Shown piece by piece: positions 1 through 10,598 of a DNA stretch of 64,000 nt. Source of the stretch: Barnesiella propionica (GTDB lineage: Bacteria > Bacteroidota > Bacteroidia > Bacteroidales > Barnesiellaceae); contig NZ_JAOQJK010000004.1 of NCBI RefSeq assembly GCF_025567045.1, positions 186,001 through 250,000 of the forward strand. Direction: 5' to 3'. The notes under the pieces are model-generated. The model had not been told where the DNA came from and searched no databases. It was given only the letters and a program-made list of their open reading frames with translations. The first letter of the stretch is position 1. Each line of letters starts with the position of its first letter. The translations under genes and the position numbers were made by a program.

Positions 1-197
1 TAGTTTTGAAAGCCGCTGGTGCTAACAAACTTGCAATTGTTAAATTGGTTAAAGAACTCACCGGTCTTGGCTTGAAAGAAGCTAAAGATTTAGTTGACGG
101 TGCTCCTAGCAACATTAAAGAAGGACTTGCTAAAGCTGAAGCTGAAGCATTGAAAAAACAACTTGAAGAAGCTGGAGCTGAAGTTGAACTTAAATAG
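1..197 (+). CDS. rplL: 50S ribosomal protein L7/L12, C-terminal part (cut by window start)
   Basis: The reading frame enters from the left edge, in frame with a codon at 3-5, and ends at the TAG at 195-197. The visible 64 residues are the C-terminal domain of L7/L12, with the typical [20 protein letters not shown] helix, the [13 protein letters not shown] segment and an alanine- and glutamate-rich last helix. L7/L12 forms the ribosomal stalk that recruits translation GTPases. The true start lies outside the window, so the TTG at position 6 is not a start. It is followed at once by rpoB, the usual bacterial order. Confidence 0.97.
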   Translation, partial: VLKAAGANKLAIVKLVKELTGLGLKEAKDLVDGAPSNIKEGLAKAEAEALKKQLEEAGAEVELK

Positions 198-201
198 TAT
201 T

Positions 202-260
202 ATACTTGTAAAAACAAGTATTTTGGTTAGGAATCCTCGAAGGAGGGTTCTTAACCTTTT
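202..260 (+). terminator. Tandem hairpins between rplL and rpoB (attenuator or processing site)
   Basis: Two hairpins lie back to back. The first has 8-bp arms (202-209 with 214-221) around an AAAA loop and runs into TTT. The second has 14-bp arms (225-238 with 243-256, two G-U pairs) around GAAG and is followed by TTTT at 257-260. Both look like weak intrinsic terminators, and rpoB starts 42 bases later. In E. coli the same gap holds an attenuator and an RNase III site, so partial termination or processing that lowers polymerase relative to L12 is a reasonable inference. Confidence 0.7.
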
Positions 261-301
261 GTGTCTATTTTAATATTAAGTTCACTTAATCCATATTTTA
301 A

Positions 302-3300
302 ATGTCTTCAAACATAGGTAAACAACGGGTTAATTTTGCTTCAATTAAAAATCCTCTCCCTTATCCGGATTTTCTTGAGGTTCAATTGAAGTCATTTCAA
401 GACTTTCTCCAACTTGATACACCCCCCGAAAAAAGAAAGAATGAGGGTTTGTACAAAGTGTTCGCAGAAAATTTTCCTATAGCGGACACACGTAACAATT
501 TTGTCCTCGAATTTTTGGATTATTACATCGATCCGCCGAGATATACTATCGACGAATGTATCGAAAGAGGTTTAACATACAGCGTTCCTTTAAAGGCAAA
601 GCTGAAGTTGTACTGTACAGATCCCGATCATGAAGATTTTGCGACTGTGATTCAGGATGTGTATCTGGGGCCTATTCCATACATGACAGAAAAAGGTACT
701 TTTGTTATCAACGGTGCAGAACGTGTCGTTGTTTCCCAGTTGCACCGTTCGCCCGGTGTTTTCTTCGGACAGAGTACTCATGCAAACGGAACGAAGTTGT
801 ATTCGGCCCGTATAATCCCCTTCAGAGGTTCTTGGATTGAGTTTGCTACAGACATTAATAATGTCATGTATGCATATATCGATCGTAAGAAGAAATTGCC
901 TGTTACCACTTTGCTTCGTGCAATAGGATTCGAGAGCGATAGGGATATCCTTGAGATTTTTGGCCTTGCCGAAGAAATGAAGGTGAACAAAACCAATATG
1001 AAGAAGGCTATCGGCCGTCGGTTGGCAGCCCGTGTATTGAAGACTTGGGTGGAAGATTTTGTGGATGAAGATACAGGTGAAGTTGTCTCTATCGAGCGTA
1101 ATGAAGTTGTTATCGATCGTGAAACCGTTCTGGAAGAAGATCATATTAACGAAATACTCGAGTCTGGCGTACAAAATATTCTTTTGCACAAGGAAGACAG
1201 CAATGCCTCTGATTATTCGATTATTTTCAATACGCTGCAGAAAGACTCCTCTAACTCGGAGAAGGAAGCAGTGCTGTATATATACCGTCAGCTTCGTAAT
1301 GCCGAGCCGGCCGATGACGCCAGCGCTCGCGAGGTTATCACTAACCTGTTCTTTTCTGAAAAGAGATATGATCTGGGTGAGGTAGGACGTTACAGGATTA
1401 ACAAGAAATTGAATCTGAGTACTCCTCCTGATGTGAAAGTTCTTACGAAAGAAGACATTATTGAGATTATTAAATATCTCATTGAATTGATCAATTCAAA
1501 AACCGATGTAGATGATATCGACCACTTGAGTAACCGTCGTGTTCGTACGGTAGGAGAGCAGTTGTATAATCAGTTTGGCGTAGGTCTGGCCCGTATGTCG
1601 CGCACAATTCGCGAGCGTATGAACGTGCGGGATAACGAGGTATTCACCCCGATAGACCTGATCAATGCTAAAACTATTTCATCGGTTATCAATACATTTT
1701 TCGGAACGAATGCGTTGTCACAGTTTATGGACCAGACCAATCCTCTGGCCGAGATGACGCATAAACGCCGTATGTCGGCGCTGGGGCCTGGCGGTCTTTC
1801 CCGCGAGCGTGCCGGTTTCGAGGTGCGGGACGTACATTATACGCATTATGGCCGTCTCTGTCCTATCGAAACTCCTGAAGGGCCTAATATCGGTCTTATA
1901 TCTTCATTGTGTGTATATGCGAAGATTAATGATCTCGGTTTTATTGAAACACCTTACCGTAAGGTAGAGAACGGAAAAGTAGATTTGAGCGAGGAAGGTA
2001 TAGAATACCTGACGGCTGAGATCGAAGAAGGTAAAGTTATCGCTCAGGGTAATGCTCCGTTGAATGATGATGGTACTTTTATCCGCAGTCGTGTAAAAGC
2101 ACGTTTGGATGCAGACTTCCCTGTGGTGGCTCCGGACGAGGTGCAGATGATGGATGTTTCTCCTACGCAGATAGCTTCGATAGCAGCATCTCTTATTCCT
2201 TTCCTGGAACATGACGATGCTAACCGTGCTTTGATGGGATCGAACATGATGCGTCAGGCAGTTCCTTTGTTGCGTTCCGAAGCTCCTGTTGTGGGAACCG
2301 GATTGGAAGGTCAGCTGATACGTGATTCTCGTACTCAGATTACAGCAGAAGGAGACGGCGTAGTAGAATTTGTAGATGCTACAACTATTCGTATTCGCTA
2401 TGACCGAACCGAAGATGAAGAATTCGTAAGTTTTGAAGATTCTGTTAAAGAATACAATATTCCGAAATTCCGCAAGACCAACCAGAGTACGACAGTGGAC
2501 TTACGTCCTATCTGTACAAAAGGACAACGGGTGTCTGCGGGAGAGATTCTTACCGAAGGTTATTCTACCGAAAACGGAGAATTGGCTTTGGGACGTAACC
2601 TTAAAGTGGCATTTATGCCCTGGAAGGGTTACAACTATGAGGATGCTATCGTTTTAAACGAACGTGTAGTCCGTGAAGATATACTTACTTCTGTTCACGT
2701 AGACGAATATTCTCTGGAAGTTCGTGAAACGAAACGTGGTATGGAAGAGCTTACCTCTGATATTCCGAACGTTAGCGAAGATGCTACGAAAGATTTGGAT
2801 GAAAGAGGTATTATCCGTGTAGGAGCTCATGTCAATCCGGGCGATATTATGATAGGAAAGATTACTCCTAAAGGCGAATCAGATCCTTCTCCCGAAGAAA
2901 AATTGCTTCGTGCGATTTTCGGTGATAAAGCCGGTGATGTGAAAGATGCTTCGTTGAAGGCAACTCCTTCATTGAAAGGTATTGTTATCGGGACTAATTT
3001 ATTCTCTCGTGCTATTAAGAAAAAGAAATCTAAACTTAGCGACAAAGCTATTTTGCCTAAGCTTGACGAGGAGTATGAAACGAAGATGAACGCTTTGAAA
3101 GATGTGCTTATCGAGAAATTGATGGTATTGACGCAAGGCAAGACTTCTCAGGGGGTGAAAGATTTCATGGGAACCGATGTTATTGCCAAGGGTGCTAAAT
3201 TTACCCAGGCTGCTTTGAGTAAAATAGATTATACGGCTATACAGGTAAGTAAATGGACGACGGATCCGGCTAAGAACGAAATGATTCGTCAGACCATAAT

Positions 3301-4114
3301 CAATTATCTCAAGAAATACAAAGAGTATGATGCTGAATTGCGCAGGAAGAAATTTGATATTTCTATCGGTGACGAGTTGCCTTCCGGAATCGTACAGATG
3401 GCCAAAGTTTATATAGCTAAGAAGCGTAAGATCAGCGTGGGAGATAAGATGGCCGGCCGCCATGGTAACAAAGGTATCGTATCCCGTATCGTTCGCCAGG
3501 AAGATATGCCGTTCCTGGAGGACGGAACTCCGGTAGATATTGTGTTGAACCCTCTGGGTGTACCTTCCCGTATGAACCTCGGTCAGATATTTGAAACCGT
3601 GTTAGGTTGGGCCGGTGCTAAATTAGGAGAGAAATTTGCTACGCCTATATTCGACGGTGCCAGTATGGATGATCTGAACGAGTGGACCGATAAAGCCGGT
3701 GTACCGCGTTACGGTAAAACATATTTGTATGATGGCGGAACAGGAGATCGTTTCGACCAGCCGGCAACAGTGGGTGTTATCTATATGTTGAAACTGGGGC
3801 ACATGGTCGAAGACAAGATGCATGCCCGTTCTATAGGCCCGTACTCGCTTATTACACAGCAACCGCTTGGTGGTAAAGCTCAGTTTGGTGGACAACGTTT
3901 TGGTGAGATGGAGGTTTGGGCGCTTGAAGCCTTTGGTGCTGCTCATGTGCTGCAGGAAATCCTTACTATCAAGTCCGATGACGTAGTAGGACGTTCTAAG
4001 GCTTATGAGGCCATTGTAAAAGGTGAGCCTATGCCTAATCCCGGTATCCCCGAGTCCCTTAATGTTTTGTTGCATGAATTGAGAGGTCTTGGTCTTAGCA
4101 TCAATTTAGAATAA
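302..4114 (+). CDS. rpoB: DNA-directed RNA polymerase subunit beta
   Basis: The 1270-residue beta subunit of RNA polymerase forms one side of the active-site cleft and the rifampicin pocket. The rifampicin region reads [20 protein letters not shown] followed by [15 protein letters not shown], with wild-type residues at the Gln, Asp, His and Ser positions where resistance arises, so a susceptible enzyme is predicted. The [12 protein letters not shown] motif and the C-terminal [20 protein letters not shown] segment are intact. The ATG at 302 gives the usual [19 protein letters not shown] start. It lies downstream of rplL and 70 bases before rpoC, in one operon. Confidence 0.99.
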   Translation: MSSNIGKQRVNFASIKNPLPYPDFLEVQLKSFQDFLQLDTPPEKRKNEGLYKVFAENFPIADTRNNFVLEFLDYYIDPPRYTIDECIERGLTYSVPLKAKLKLYCTDPDHEDFATVIQDVYLGPIPYMTEKGTFVINGAERVVVSQLHRSPGVFFGQSTHANGTKLYSARIIPFRGSWIEFATDINNVMYAYIDRKKKLPVTTLLRAIGFESDRDILEIFGLAEEMKVNKTNMKKAIGRRLAARVLKTWVEDFVDEDTGEVVSIERNEVVIDRETVLEEDHINEILESGVQNILLHKEDSNASDYSIIFNTLQKDSSNSEKEAVLYIYRQLRNAEPADDASAREVITNLFFSEKRYDLGEVGRYRINKKLNLSTPPDVKVLTKEDIIEIIKYLIELINSKTDVDDIDHLSNRRVRTVGEQLYNQFGVGLARMSRTIRERMNVRDNEVFTPIDLINAKTISSVINTFFGTNALSQFMDQTNPLAEMTHKRRMSALGPGGLSRERAGFEVRDVHYTHYGRLCPIETPEGPNIGLISSLCVYAKINDLGFIETPYRKVENGKVDLSEEGIEYLTAEIEEGKVIAQGNAPLNDDGTFIRSRVKARLDADFPVVAPDEVQMMDVSPTQIASIAASLIPFLEHDDANRALMGSNMMRQAVPLLRSEAPVVGTGLEGQLIRDSRTQITAEGDGVVEFVDATTIRIRYDRTEDEEFVSFEDSVKEYNIPKFRKTNQSTTVDLRPICTKGQRVSAGEILTEGYSTENGELALGRNLKVAFMPWKGYNYEDAIVLNERVVREDILTSVHVDEYSLEVRETKRGMEELTSDIPNVSEDATKDLDERGIIRVGAHVNPGDIMIGKITPKGESDPSPEEKLLRAIFGDKAGDVKDASLKATPSLKGIVIGTNLFSRAIKKKKSKLSDKAILPKLDEEYETKMNALKDVLIEKLMVLTQGKTSQGVKDFMGTDVIAKGAKFTQAALSKIDYTAIQVSKWTTDPAKNEMIRQTIINYLKKYKEYDAELRRKKFDISIGDELPSGIVQMAKVYIAKKRKISVGDKMAGRHGNKGIVSRIVRQEDMPFLEDGTPVDIVLNPLGVPSRMNLGQIFETVLGWAGAKLGEKFATPIFDGASMDDLNEWTDKAGVPRYGKTYLYDGGTGDRFDQPATVGVIYMLKLGHMVEDKMHARSIGPYSLITQQPLGGKAQFGGQRFGEMEVWALEAFGAAHVLQEILTIKSDDVVGRSKAYEAIVKGEPMPNPGIPESLNVLLHELRGLGLSINLE

Positions 4115-4123
4115 TAAAATAAG

Positions 4124-4160
4124 GGAATTTGCAGACTTTCAGAAGAGAGTCTGCATTCCT
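4124..4160 (+). other. Hairpin in the rpoB-rpoC gap
   Basis: TGCAGACT (4130-4137) pairs perfectly with AGTCTGCA (4148-4155), and GGAAT/ATTCC extend the stem past a one-base bulge. No T-run follows, so it is not an intrinsic terminator. A processing or mRNA-stability hairpin is more likely. Confidence 0.55.
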
Positions 4161-4184
4161 GCTAACTCTTTATAATTTAAATAT

Positions 4185-7100
4185 ATGGCTTTTAGAAAAG
4201 ATAACAAGATAAAGAGTAACTTTTCGAAGATTTCGATTGGTTTGGCTTCTCCCGAAGAGATTCTGGAAAATTCCAGCGGTGAAGTGTTAAAACCCGAAAC
4301 CATCAACTATCGTACCTATAAGCCCGAACGTGACGGTTTGTTTTGCGAACGTATTTTCGGGCCGGTAAAAGATTACGAATGTCATTGCGGTAAATATAAA
4401 CGTATTCGTTATAAAGGGATCGTATGTGACCGCTGTGGTGTGGAAGTTACCGAAAAGAAGGTACGCCGTGAACGCATGGGGCACATTCAACTGGTCGTTC
4501 CTGTGGCACATATCTGGTACTTCCGTTCATTACCGAATAAAATCGGTTATTTGTTGGGGTTGCCCAGCAAAAAACTGGATGCAATTGTTTATTACGAGCG
4601 TTATGTAGTCATACAACCGGGTATTAAGAACGATACGCTGGCTAAATATGACTTGCTTTCCGAAGAAGAATATCTCGATATTATGGAGACTCTTCCTAAA
4701 GAAAACCAGATGCTCGAGGATACCGATCCGAATAAATTCATTGCCAAGATGGGTGCAGAAGCTATTTATGATCTTCTCGCTACTCTTGACCTGGACGACC
4801 TTTCTTATGATTTGCGTCATAAGGCCAATACCGACGGATCCCAACAGCGCAAGAGCGAGGCTCTTAAACGTCTTCAGGTAGTAGAGTCTTTCCGTGCATC
4901 CAAAGGCCGTAATAAGCCTGAATGGATGATTATGAAGGTCGTTCCGGTGATACCTCCCGAATTGCGTCCTTTGGTTCCTCTGGACGGCGGACGTTTTGCT
5001 ACCTCCGACCTTAACGATCTTTATCGTCGCGTAATTATCCGTAATAACCGTCTGAAACGACTGATGGAAATCAAAGCTCCCGAAGTAATTTTGCGTAATG
5101 AAAAACGTATGCTTCAGGAAGCAGTCGATTCTTTGTTGGATAATTCACGTAAATCGAGTGCTGTTAAAACGGATGCCAATCGTCCTTTGAAATCCCTTTC
5201 GGATAGTTTGAAAGGAAAACAAGGACGTTTCCGCCAGAACCTTCTTGGTAAACGTGTTGACTATTCGGCCCGTTCGGTAATTGTCGTAGGCCCGGAACTC
5301 AAAATGCACGAGTGCGGTCTTCCTAAGGATATGGCCGCCGAATTATATAAACCGTTCGTTATACGTAAACTTATCGAACGCGGTATTGTAAAAACGGTGA
5401 AGTCCGCTAAAAAAATAGTTGACCGTAAAGAACCGGTCGTATGGGATATTCTTGAACATGTTATGAAGGGACATCCGGTTATGCTTAACCGTGCTCCTAC
5501 TTTGCACCGTTTGGGTATCCAGGCTTTCCAGCCCAAGATGATTGAAGGAAAAGCCATCCAGTTGCACCCGTTGGCTTGTACGGCGTTCAATGCCGACTTC
5601 GACGGTGACCAGATGGCTGTTCACTTGCCTTTGGGTAACGAAGCAATTCTCGAGGCTCAAATGCTCATGTTGGGAGCACATAATATCCTGAATCCTGCGA
5701 ATGGTGCGCCTATTACAGTTCCTTCTCAGGATATGGTTCTGGGATTGTATTATATTACCAAGCTTCGTCCCGGCGCGAAAGGCGAAGGGCTTAAGTTTTA
5801 CGGTCCTGAAGAAGCCGAGATCGCTTATAATGAAGGTAAAGTTACTTTGCACTCTCCGATATCGGTTATTGTAAAGGATTTGGACGAAAACGGTAATCTG
5901 GTAGAGAAGATGATAGATAAGACTTCGGTGGGACGTGTGCTGTTTAATCAGTTCGTACCGAAAGAAGTAGGTTATATCAACCAGATTATTTCGAAGAAAT
6001 CTTTGCGGGAAATCATCGGTAAGGTAATCAAGGTATGTGGTGTTACACGCTCGGCACAATTCCTTGATGATATTAAGAATCTGGGTTATCAGATGGCCTT
6101 CAAGGGTGGCTTGTCTTTCAACTTGGGAGACGTGCTTATTCCTGAAGAAAAAGAAACTTTGGTAAACGAAGGTTATGCCGAAGTGGAACAGATTCTTAAT
6201 AACTATAATATGGGTTTCATTACCTATAATGAACGTTATAACCAAATTATCGATATTTGGACACATGTGAATTCCAGATTATCCGATATTTTGATGAAAC
6301 AATTGACCGCCGATAATCAGGGATTCAACTCTGTATTTATGATGCTTGACTCCGGAGCCCGTGGTTCTAAAGACCAGATACGCCAGCTTTCCGGTATGCG
6401 TGGTCTTATGGCGAAACCGCAGAAGTCTGGAGCAGAAGGAGGTCAGATCATTGAAAACCCGATTTTGGCGAACTTCAAAGAAGGTTTGTCGGTATTGGAA
6501 TACTTTATCTCTACTCACGGTGCCCGTAAAGGTTTGGCCGATACGGCATTGAAAACGGCAGATGCAGGTTATCTGACCCGTCGTTTGGTGGATGTCGCTC
6601 ATGATGTAATCATTCATGAAGAAGATTGCGGTACATTGAGAGGTTTGGTCTGTACGGAAATTAAAAATAATGAAGAAGTAGTTGCTTCACTGGGTGAAAG
6701 AATATTGGGACGTGTTTCCGTTCACGATGTACAGCATCCGTTGACGGGAGAGATTCTGGTTCATTCCGGTGAAGAAATTACGGAAGATATAGCCAAGAAG
6801 ATCGAAGATTCACCTATAGAACGCGTAGAAATACGTTCGGTGCTTACTTGCGAGTCTAAGAAAGGTGTTTGTGCCAAGTGTTACGGACGTAATCTTTCCA
6901 ACAACCGAATGGTGCAGAAGGGTGAAGCTGTGGGCGTTATTGCCGCCCAGTCAATCGGTGAGCCGGGAACACAGCTGACGTTGCGTACGTTCCACGTCGG
7001 TGGTATCGCTTCTAATATTGCGGCTGTGTCCAGTGTAACATCCCGTTATGACGGTATTCTGGAAATAGACGAGCTTCGTACGGTGGAAAGTGTGAACGAG

Positions 7101-8456
7101 ACCGGACAGAAAGTCCAGATCGTAGTAGGCCGTCTGGCAGAAATGCGTATTGTAGACCCGAACACCAAGATTGTTCTTACTACTGCTAACATACCTTATG
7201 GTTCTAAACTTTATTTCAATAGTGGCGACACTTTGAAAAAAGGCGATATGGTGTGTGAATGGGATCCTTTCAATGCTGTTATCGTTTCGGAAGTTGCCGG
7301 TAAGGTTGATCTGGAATTTGTAGAAGAAGGTGTGACTTATCGTGTTGAATCGGACGAACAGACAGGTTTGCGTGAAAAGATCATTATCGAATCCAAAGAC
7401 AGAACCCGTGTACCGGCCGCTCATATTGTAGATGAAAACGGAAATGTTCTCAAGACATATGCATTACCTGTGGGAGCTCACCTCATGGTAGACCAAGGTA
7501 AAGAGCTGAAAGCCGGTGAGGTATTCGTGAAGATACCTCGCGCCGTAGGTAAAGCCGGTGACATCACAGGAGGTCTTCCTCGTGTTACCGAGTTGTTCGA
7601 AGCTCGTAACCCGTCGAATCCCGCTGTCGTATCTGAAATTGACGGTGAAGTAATTTTCGGTAAAGTGAAACGTGGTAACCGTGAAATTTCGGTGATATCC
7701 AAGACCGGTGAAACGAAAAAATACCTTGTACCTCTGTCTAAACAGATATTGGTTCAGGATAACGACTATGTACGTGCTGGTACTCCTCTTTCGGACGGTG
7801 CTATCACGCCGAGCGATATTCTTGCGATTAAAGGCCCCACGGCTGTTCAGGAATATATCGTAAACGAAGTTCAGGACGTATATCGTATGCAGGGTGTGAA
7901 GATTAACGATAAACACTTTGAGGTTATTGTTCGTCAGATGATGCGTAAGGTAACGATACTTGACCCGGGAGATACCCGCTTCCTGGAACAGCAAATTATA
8001 GACAAACAGGAATTCATGGAAGAGAATGACCGTATCTGGGGTAAGAAAGTTGTTGTGGAGTCGGGTGATTCTCAGACAATGAAGCCCGGACAGATAGTAA
8101 CTGCACGCAAATTACGTGACGAGAATTCGGCTCTTAAACGTAAAGACTTGCGTCCGGTTGAAGTTCGTGACGCTATACCTGCTACATCGGAACAGATTTT
8201 GCAAGGTATTACGCGTGCGGCATTACAGACTTCCAGTTTTATGTCGGCTGCATCGTTCCAGGAAACGACAAAGGTTCTTAACGAGGCCGCTATTAACGGT
8301 AAGGTAGATTATCTGGAAGGTATGAAGGAGAATGTGATTTGCGGTCACCTGATTCCTGCCGGTACGGGTCAGCGTGAATTCGATAAGTTGATTGTCGGTT
8401 CCAAAGAGGAGTTCGACCGCGTTTTTGCAAACCGTAAAAACGTAACGGATTTTTAA
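4185..8456 (+). CDS. rpoC: DNA-directed RNA polymerase subunit beta-prime
   Basis: The 1423-residue beta-prime subunit carries the catalytic centre of RNA polymerase. The absolutely conserved [12 protein letters not shown] loop, whose three aspartates bind the catalytic magnesium, is present. So are the N-terminal zinc ribbon (CHCGKYKR...CDRCG), the second zinc site ([15 protein letters not shown]) and the trigger-loop region [16 protein letters not shown]. The ATG at 4185 gives the [21 protein letters not shown] start typical of the group. A strong terminator follows. The next gene lies on the other strand, so the rpo operon ends here. Confidence 0.99.
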   Translation: MAFRKDNKIKSNFSKISIGLASPEEILENSSGEVLKPETINYRTYKPERDGLFCERIFGPVKDYECHCGKYKRIRYKGIVCDRCGVEVTEKKVRRERMGHIQLVVPVAHIWYFRSLPNKIGYLLGLPSKKLDAIVYYERYVVIQPGIKNDTLAKYDLLSEEEYLDIMETLPKENQMLEDTDPNKFIAKMGAEAIYDLLATLDLDDLSYDLRHKANTDGSQQRKSEALKRLQVVESFRASKGRNKPEWMIMKVVPVIPPELRPLVPLDGGRFATSDLNDLYRRVIIRNNRLKRLMEIKAPEVILRNEKRMLQEAVDSLLDNSRKSSAVKTDANRPLKSLSDSLKGKQGRFRQNLLGKRVDYSARSVIVVGPELKMHECGLPKDMAAELYKPFVIRKLIERGIVKTVKSAKKIVDRKEPVVWDILEHVMKGHPVMLNRAPTLHRLGIQAFQPKMIEGKAIQLHPLACTAFNADFDGDQMAVHLPLGNEAILEAQMLMLGAHNILNPANGAPITVPSQDMVLGLYYITKLRPGAKGEGLKFYGPEEAEIAYNEGKVTLHSPISVIVKDLDENGNLVEKMIDKTSVGRVLFNQFVPKEVGYINQIISKKSLREIIGKVIKVCGVTRSAQFLDDIKNLGYQMAFKGGLSFNLGDVLIPEEKETLVNEGYAEVEQILNNYNMGFITYNERYNQIIDIWTHVNSRLSDILMKQLTADNQGFNSVFMMLDSGARGSKDQIRQLSGMRGLMAKPQKSGAEGGQIIENPILANFKEGLSVLEYFISTHGARKGLADTALKTADAGYLTRRLVDVAHDVIIHEEDCGTLRGLVCTEIKNNEEVVASLGERILGRVSVHDVQHPLTGEILVHSGEEITEDIAKKIEDSPIERVEIRSVLTCESKKGVCAKCYGRNLSNNRMVQKGEAVGVIAAQSIGEPGTQLTLRTFHVGGIASNIAAVSSVTSRYDGILEIDELRTVESVNETGQKVQIVVGRLAEMRIVDPNTKIVLTTANIPYGSKLYFNSGDTLKKGDMVCEWDPFNAVIVSEVAGKVDLEFVEEGVTYRVESDEQTGLREKIIIESKDRTRVPAAHIVDENGNVLKTYALPVGAHLMVDQGKELKAGEVFVKIPRAVGKAGDITGGLPRVTELFEARNPSNPAVVSEIDGEVIFGKVKRGNREISVISKTGETKKYLVPLSKQILVQDNDYVRAGTPLSDGAITPSDILAIKGPTAVQEYIVNEVQDVYRMQGVKINDKHFEVIVRQMMRKVTILDPGDTRFLEQQIIDKQEFMEENDRIWGKKVVVESGDSQTMKPGQIVTARKLRDENSALKRKDLRPVEVRDAIPATSEQILQGITRAALQTSSFMSAASFQETTKVLNEAAINGKVDYLEGMKENVICGHLIPAGTGQREFDKLIVGSKEEFDRVFANRKNVTDF

Positions 8457-8480
8457 TAAACGCTGATAGAAATCTTATAT

Positions 8481-8521
8481 GCCGGGACATGACGAAGTAA
8501 TCCGTTATGTCCCGGTTTTTT
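8481..8521 (+). terminator. Intrinsic terminator of the rpo operon
   Basis: CCGGGACAT (8482-8490) pairs with ATGTCCCGG (8507-8515), and four further pairs (GACG with CGTT) extend the stem to 13 bp. Six T follow at 8516-8521. Confidence 0.9.
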
Positions 8522-8664
8522 ATGTCTATAATGGGATCTGGTGTATGTATAGGTAAACTTAGGATCGGACGTGAGATTTGGTTTTATATGGTAACTTAGT
8601 TCGTTTTTTATCAAATTATTTTGAGGTGCCGATCATTTCTTTAATGAGAGTTCTTGAATTACGT

Positions 8665-8711
8665 TAAAAAACTGTGTCAGCAATAGGATATAGTATTTGC
8701 TAACACAGTTT
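8665..8711 (-). terminator. Intrinsic terminator of the barrel-protein gene
   Basis: The arms 8669-8683 and 8697-8711 form a 15-position stem with one mismatch. Read on the minus strand, the stem runs into six T, which appear as A at 8666-8671. It lies about 70 bases past the stop of the minus-strand gene. Confidence 0.8.
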
Positions 8712-8783
8712 CCGTATTTTGATTTACAAGTTTTTTGTTTTGGTATTTCTTGTAAAAAATGGTTCTCTTATTTGCTTATTATT

Positions 8784-10136
8784 TCACTGTTGGGAGCCTA
8801 ACTTAAAAGTATGAGTGAAACCGATTTTTACGAATAAGGCGGACATCGACGCGGATTTATATGTCAAGTAATAAGAATTTCCTTGCCTGTCTTCGTAAGT
8901 AGCGGTCTGCTCGGATAGTTTTGCCGACGCGAAATCATAGCCAGCTTTAATATCCAGATAAGAATTGTTGGTTGTGCGTATGGATATGCCTATGGCGGGG
9001 GCTATAAAGAATCCGGATTTTTTAGGTTCAATAGGGTTAAATTTAAATTCGTTCCAATCTGTGTAAATATATTCGGGTTCGGTGTAGCTGTATTTTCTTA
9101 TTCCTGCGTCACACGAGGCGAAAGGAGATATTTTCCGGTTAGTGAGCCGGTATTGACCCCTCACAAAAATATTATGTGCATATCCGTTTGCCTTGCTCCA
9201 TATGTCGTGTAAGTACATATCATTACCTTCACTATTAAAATTAGTGTTAAAGTAATCGAAACCATAACCTACTCCGAAACTAATATTTGGATTTAATTTG
9301 TATGTCGCTACTAATGCGCCTCCCGCGGTACTATACCCTTCTTTTCTATCGGTCGCCAGCAACCAGGGGGCGGCACTTCCGGCTTCCAAGGTAAACTGCA
9401 TTCCTTTGTTGCGTGTTGGAACTGATTTGCCGACGGTTTTAAATAATGATTTGTGGAAGTCAAATCCTACTTTAACTGTGAAAGCACCGCTTCCTCCTAT
9501 ATTTATGGTAGGAATGTAGTGAGTGTAGCCTAAAGAGAAATTGACGTCTACTTTTTTCGATAATGGAATTTGTATTCCGGGCATTATCTGGAGCATGATA
9601 TAATTTAGTTTTCCTAAATTGTCAATCTCATCGGCCGTATTGATAATATAACCGAAACGTACGGTTCCATTCGGTACTATGGAAGTCGTGTTGAGCGGAA
9701 AATACACTTTGAAATCGGTGTTTACGGGAATCATTGTATTTCCGCCTTTTTTTGTAGGAATAAAAGCGCCACTCCCGATACCCCAGTAAAAATTTTTGGT
9801 GAAGCGTTTGCCAATCCCTATTTCGGTTGAAAATGTTCCTCCTCCTCCTTTTGTGGCGATATTGTAACCCAAGTCCACACTGAAATCCAATCCACGGTGT
9901 CCGGAATTTTTCATTTCGTTTTTATCTTCTTTGGTAATCTTTTGTACGTCGCCCACATTATATACAAATACGCTTCCGTCTTTTGTACGTACTTTGATAG
10001 ATTGATTTGGCACTTGTTCGATAATTTCACCTTTAATAATACTACCATTCTTGAGATAGACCGTTTCGATGTCGTGCTGGGCCATTAAGCTATTGCAAGA
10101 AAGCAATAAGCTGAAAAATAAAAGCATTTTTTTCAT
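8784..10136 (-). CDS. Outer-membrane beta-barrel protein, function unknown
   Basis: A 450-residue protein starting at the ATG at 10134-10136, which gives a clean signal peptide (MKKMLLFFSLLLSC...LMAQ). An in-frame ATG 11 codons upstream would only add a poor extension. After cleavage comes a small domain of about 45 residues (VYLKNGSIIKGEIIEQ...KITKED) of the kind found in many Bacteroidetes envelope proteins. The rest is a long run of alternating aromatic and glycine-rich beta strands (FSLGYTHYIP, FGVGYGFDYF, DIKAGYDFAS) ending in FVKIGFTHTFKLG, consistent with an outer-membrane barrel. No transport or enzymatic motif is recognisable. It stands alone on the minus strand. A long switch-like RNA leader precedes it (10160-10312), so its expression is probably controlled after transcription starts. 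Confidence 0.85.
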   Translation of the reverse strand: MKKMLLFFSLLLSCNSLMAQHDIETVYLKNGSIIKGEIIEQVPNQSIKVRTKDGSVFVYNVGDVQKITKEDKNEMKNSGHRGLDFSVDLGYNIATKGGGGTFSTEIGIGKRFTKNFYWGIGSGAFIPTKKGGNTMIPVNTDFKVYFPLNTTSIVPNGTVRFGYIINTADEIDNLGKLNYIMLQIMPGIQIPLSKKVDVNFSLGYTHYIPTINIGGSGAFTVKVGFDFHKSLFKTVGKSVPTRNKGMQFTLEAGSAAPWLLATDRKEGYSTAGGALVATYKLNPNISFGVGYGFDYFNTNFNSEGNDMYLHDIWSKANGYAHNIFVRGQYRLTNRKISPFASCDAGIRKYSYTEPEYIYTDWNEFKFNPIEPKKSGFFIAPAIGISIRTTNNSYLDIKAGYDFASAKLSEQTATYEDRQGNSYYLTYKSASMSALFVKIGFTHTFKLGSQQ

Positions 10137-10598
10137 AGAAATAAATTGGAAATAAAAAAGCGGAACCATTCAATGCTTGTCTTAATCTCAGGTTACCGCC
10201 AAGTGACCTTCCTCACAAACAAGCACGAATGGTTCACGCCATATAAACGTGAACCATAGTCGCTTGTTCTCGTGAGAATGAATATTGGCGGTATTCGAGA
10301 TTAGAGAACAAGAGCCAGAGCTCAATATATTTTAATTAATATGAATAGAAACGCTTTTTCTGTTGTTAATTAATTTGTTTACAAATTTCTGCGAGAGTTT
10401 CTGTATATAACAGTTTTATTCTCAAAGTTTCTTTCATGGGTGTCTGTTTCGTATTTATTTGTTTTTATGGTTAATAACTGGGCAAAAATAAATAAAATAA
10501 ATGAATAAACTTTTTGAAGATATTAGATTTTCTTCAAAAAAGATATTCTTTCTTTTATCCGATTTTATTTTTAGTGTAATACCTCTTCTTTTCTTGTA
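10137..10598. other. Intergenic region carrying the structured leader of the barrel gene
   Basis: 462 bases between two minus-strand genes. The part nearest the barrel gene (10160-10312) is highly structured and described separately. The remainder (10313-10598) is very AT-rich. A minus-strand TATTTTTG (10483-10490 on plus as CAAAAATA) could be the -7 element, giving a leader of about 340 nt. No open reading frame of note was seen. Confidence 0.7.
10153..10312 (-). promoter_or_regulatory. Candidate RNA switch or attenuator upstream of the barrel-protein gene
   Basis: On the minus strand this leader can form two incompatible folds. Fold A is a terminator: GAACCATTC (complement of 10227-10235) pairs with GAATGGTTC (complement of 10163-10171). 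GCG/CGC (across one bulged base) and TGCTTGT/ACAAGCA extend it to about 19 bp, and TTTTTT (10159-10154) follows at once. Fold B is a long rod. Its outer stem pairs 10176-10202 with 10285-10312. Its inner segments are CTCAC/GTGAG (10212-10216 with 10272-10276), AACAAGC/GCTTGTT (10218-10224 with 10262-10268) and ATGGTTCACG/CGTGAACCAT (10229-10238 with 10248-10257). Fold B uses bases that fold A needs. The T-run ends 17 bases before the start codon. No known riboswitch class was recognised. Confidence 0.6.

Larger units (their letters stand above)
8457..8783. other. Convergent intergenic region after rpoC
   Basis: 327 bases with no credible gene. It holds a plus-strand terminator for rpoC close to the left end and a minus-strand terminator for the barrel-protein gene near the middle. 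Nothing else stands out in the AT-rich remainder. Confidence 0.8.

Noticed and set aside
5343..6266. Long open frame on the minus strand inside rpoC
   Set aside because: It lies wholly within an unmistakable essential gene on the other strand, and its translation has no recognisable domain.
10153..10312. Inverted repeat as the end of an insertion sequence or a MITE
   Set aside because: There is no transposase, no second copy in the window and no evident target duplication, and the segment order with a U-tract fits an RNA switch better.
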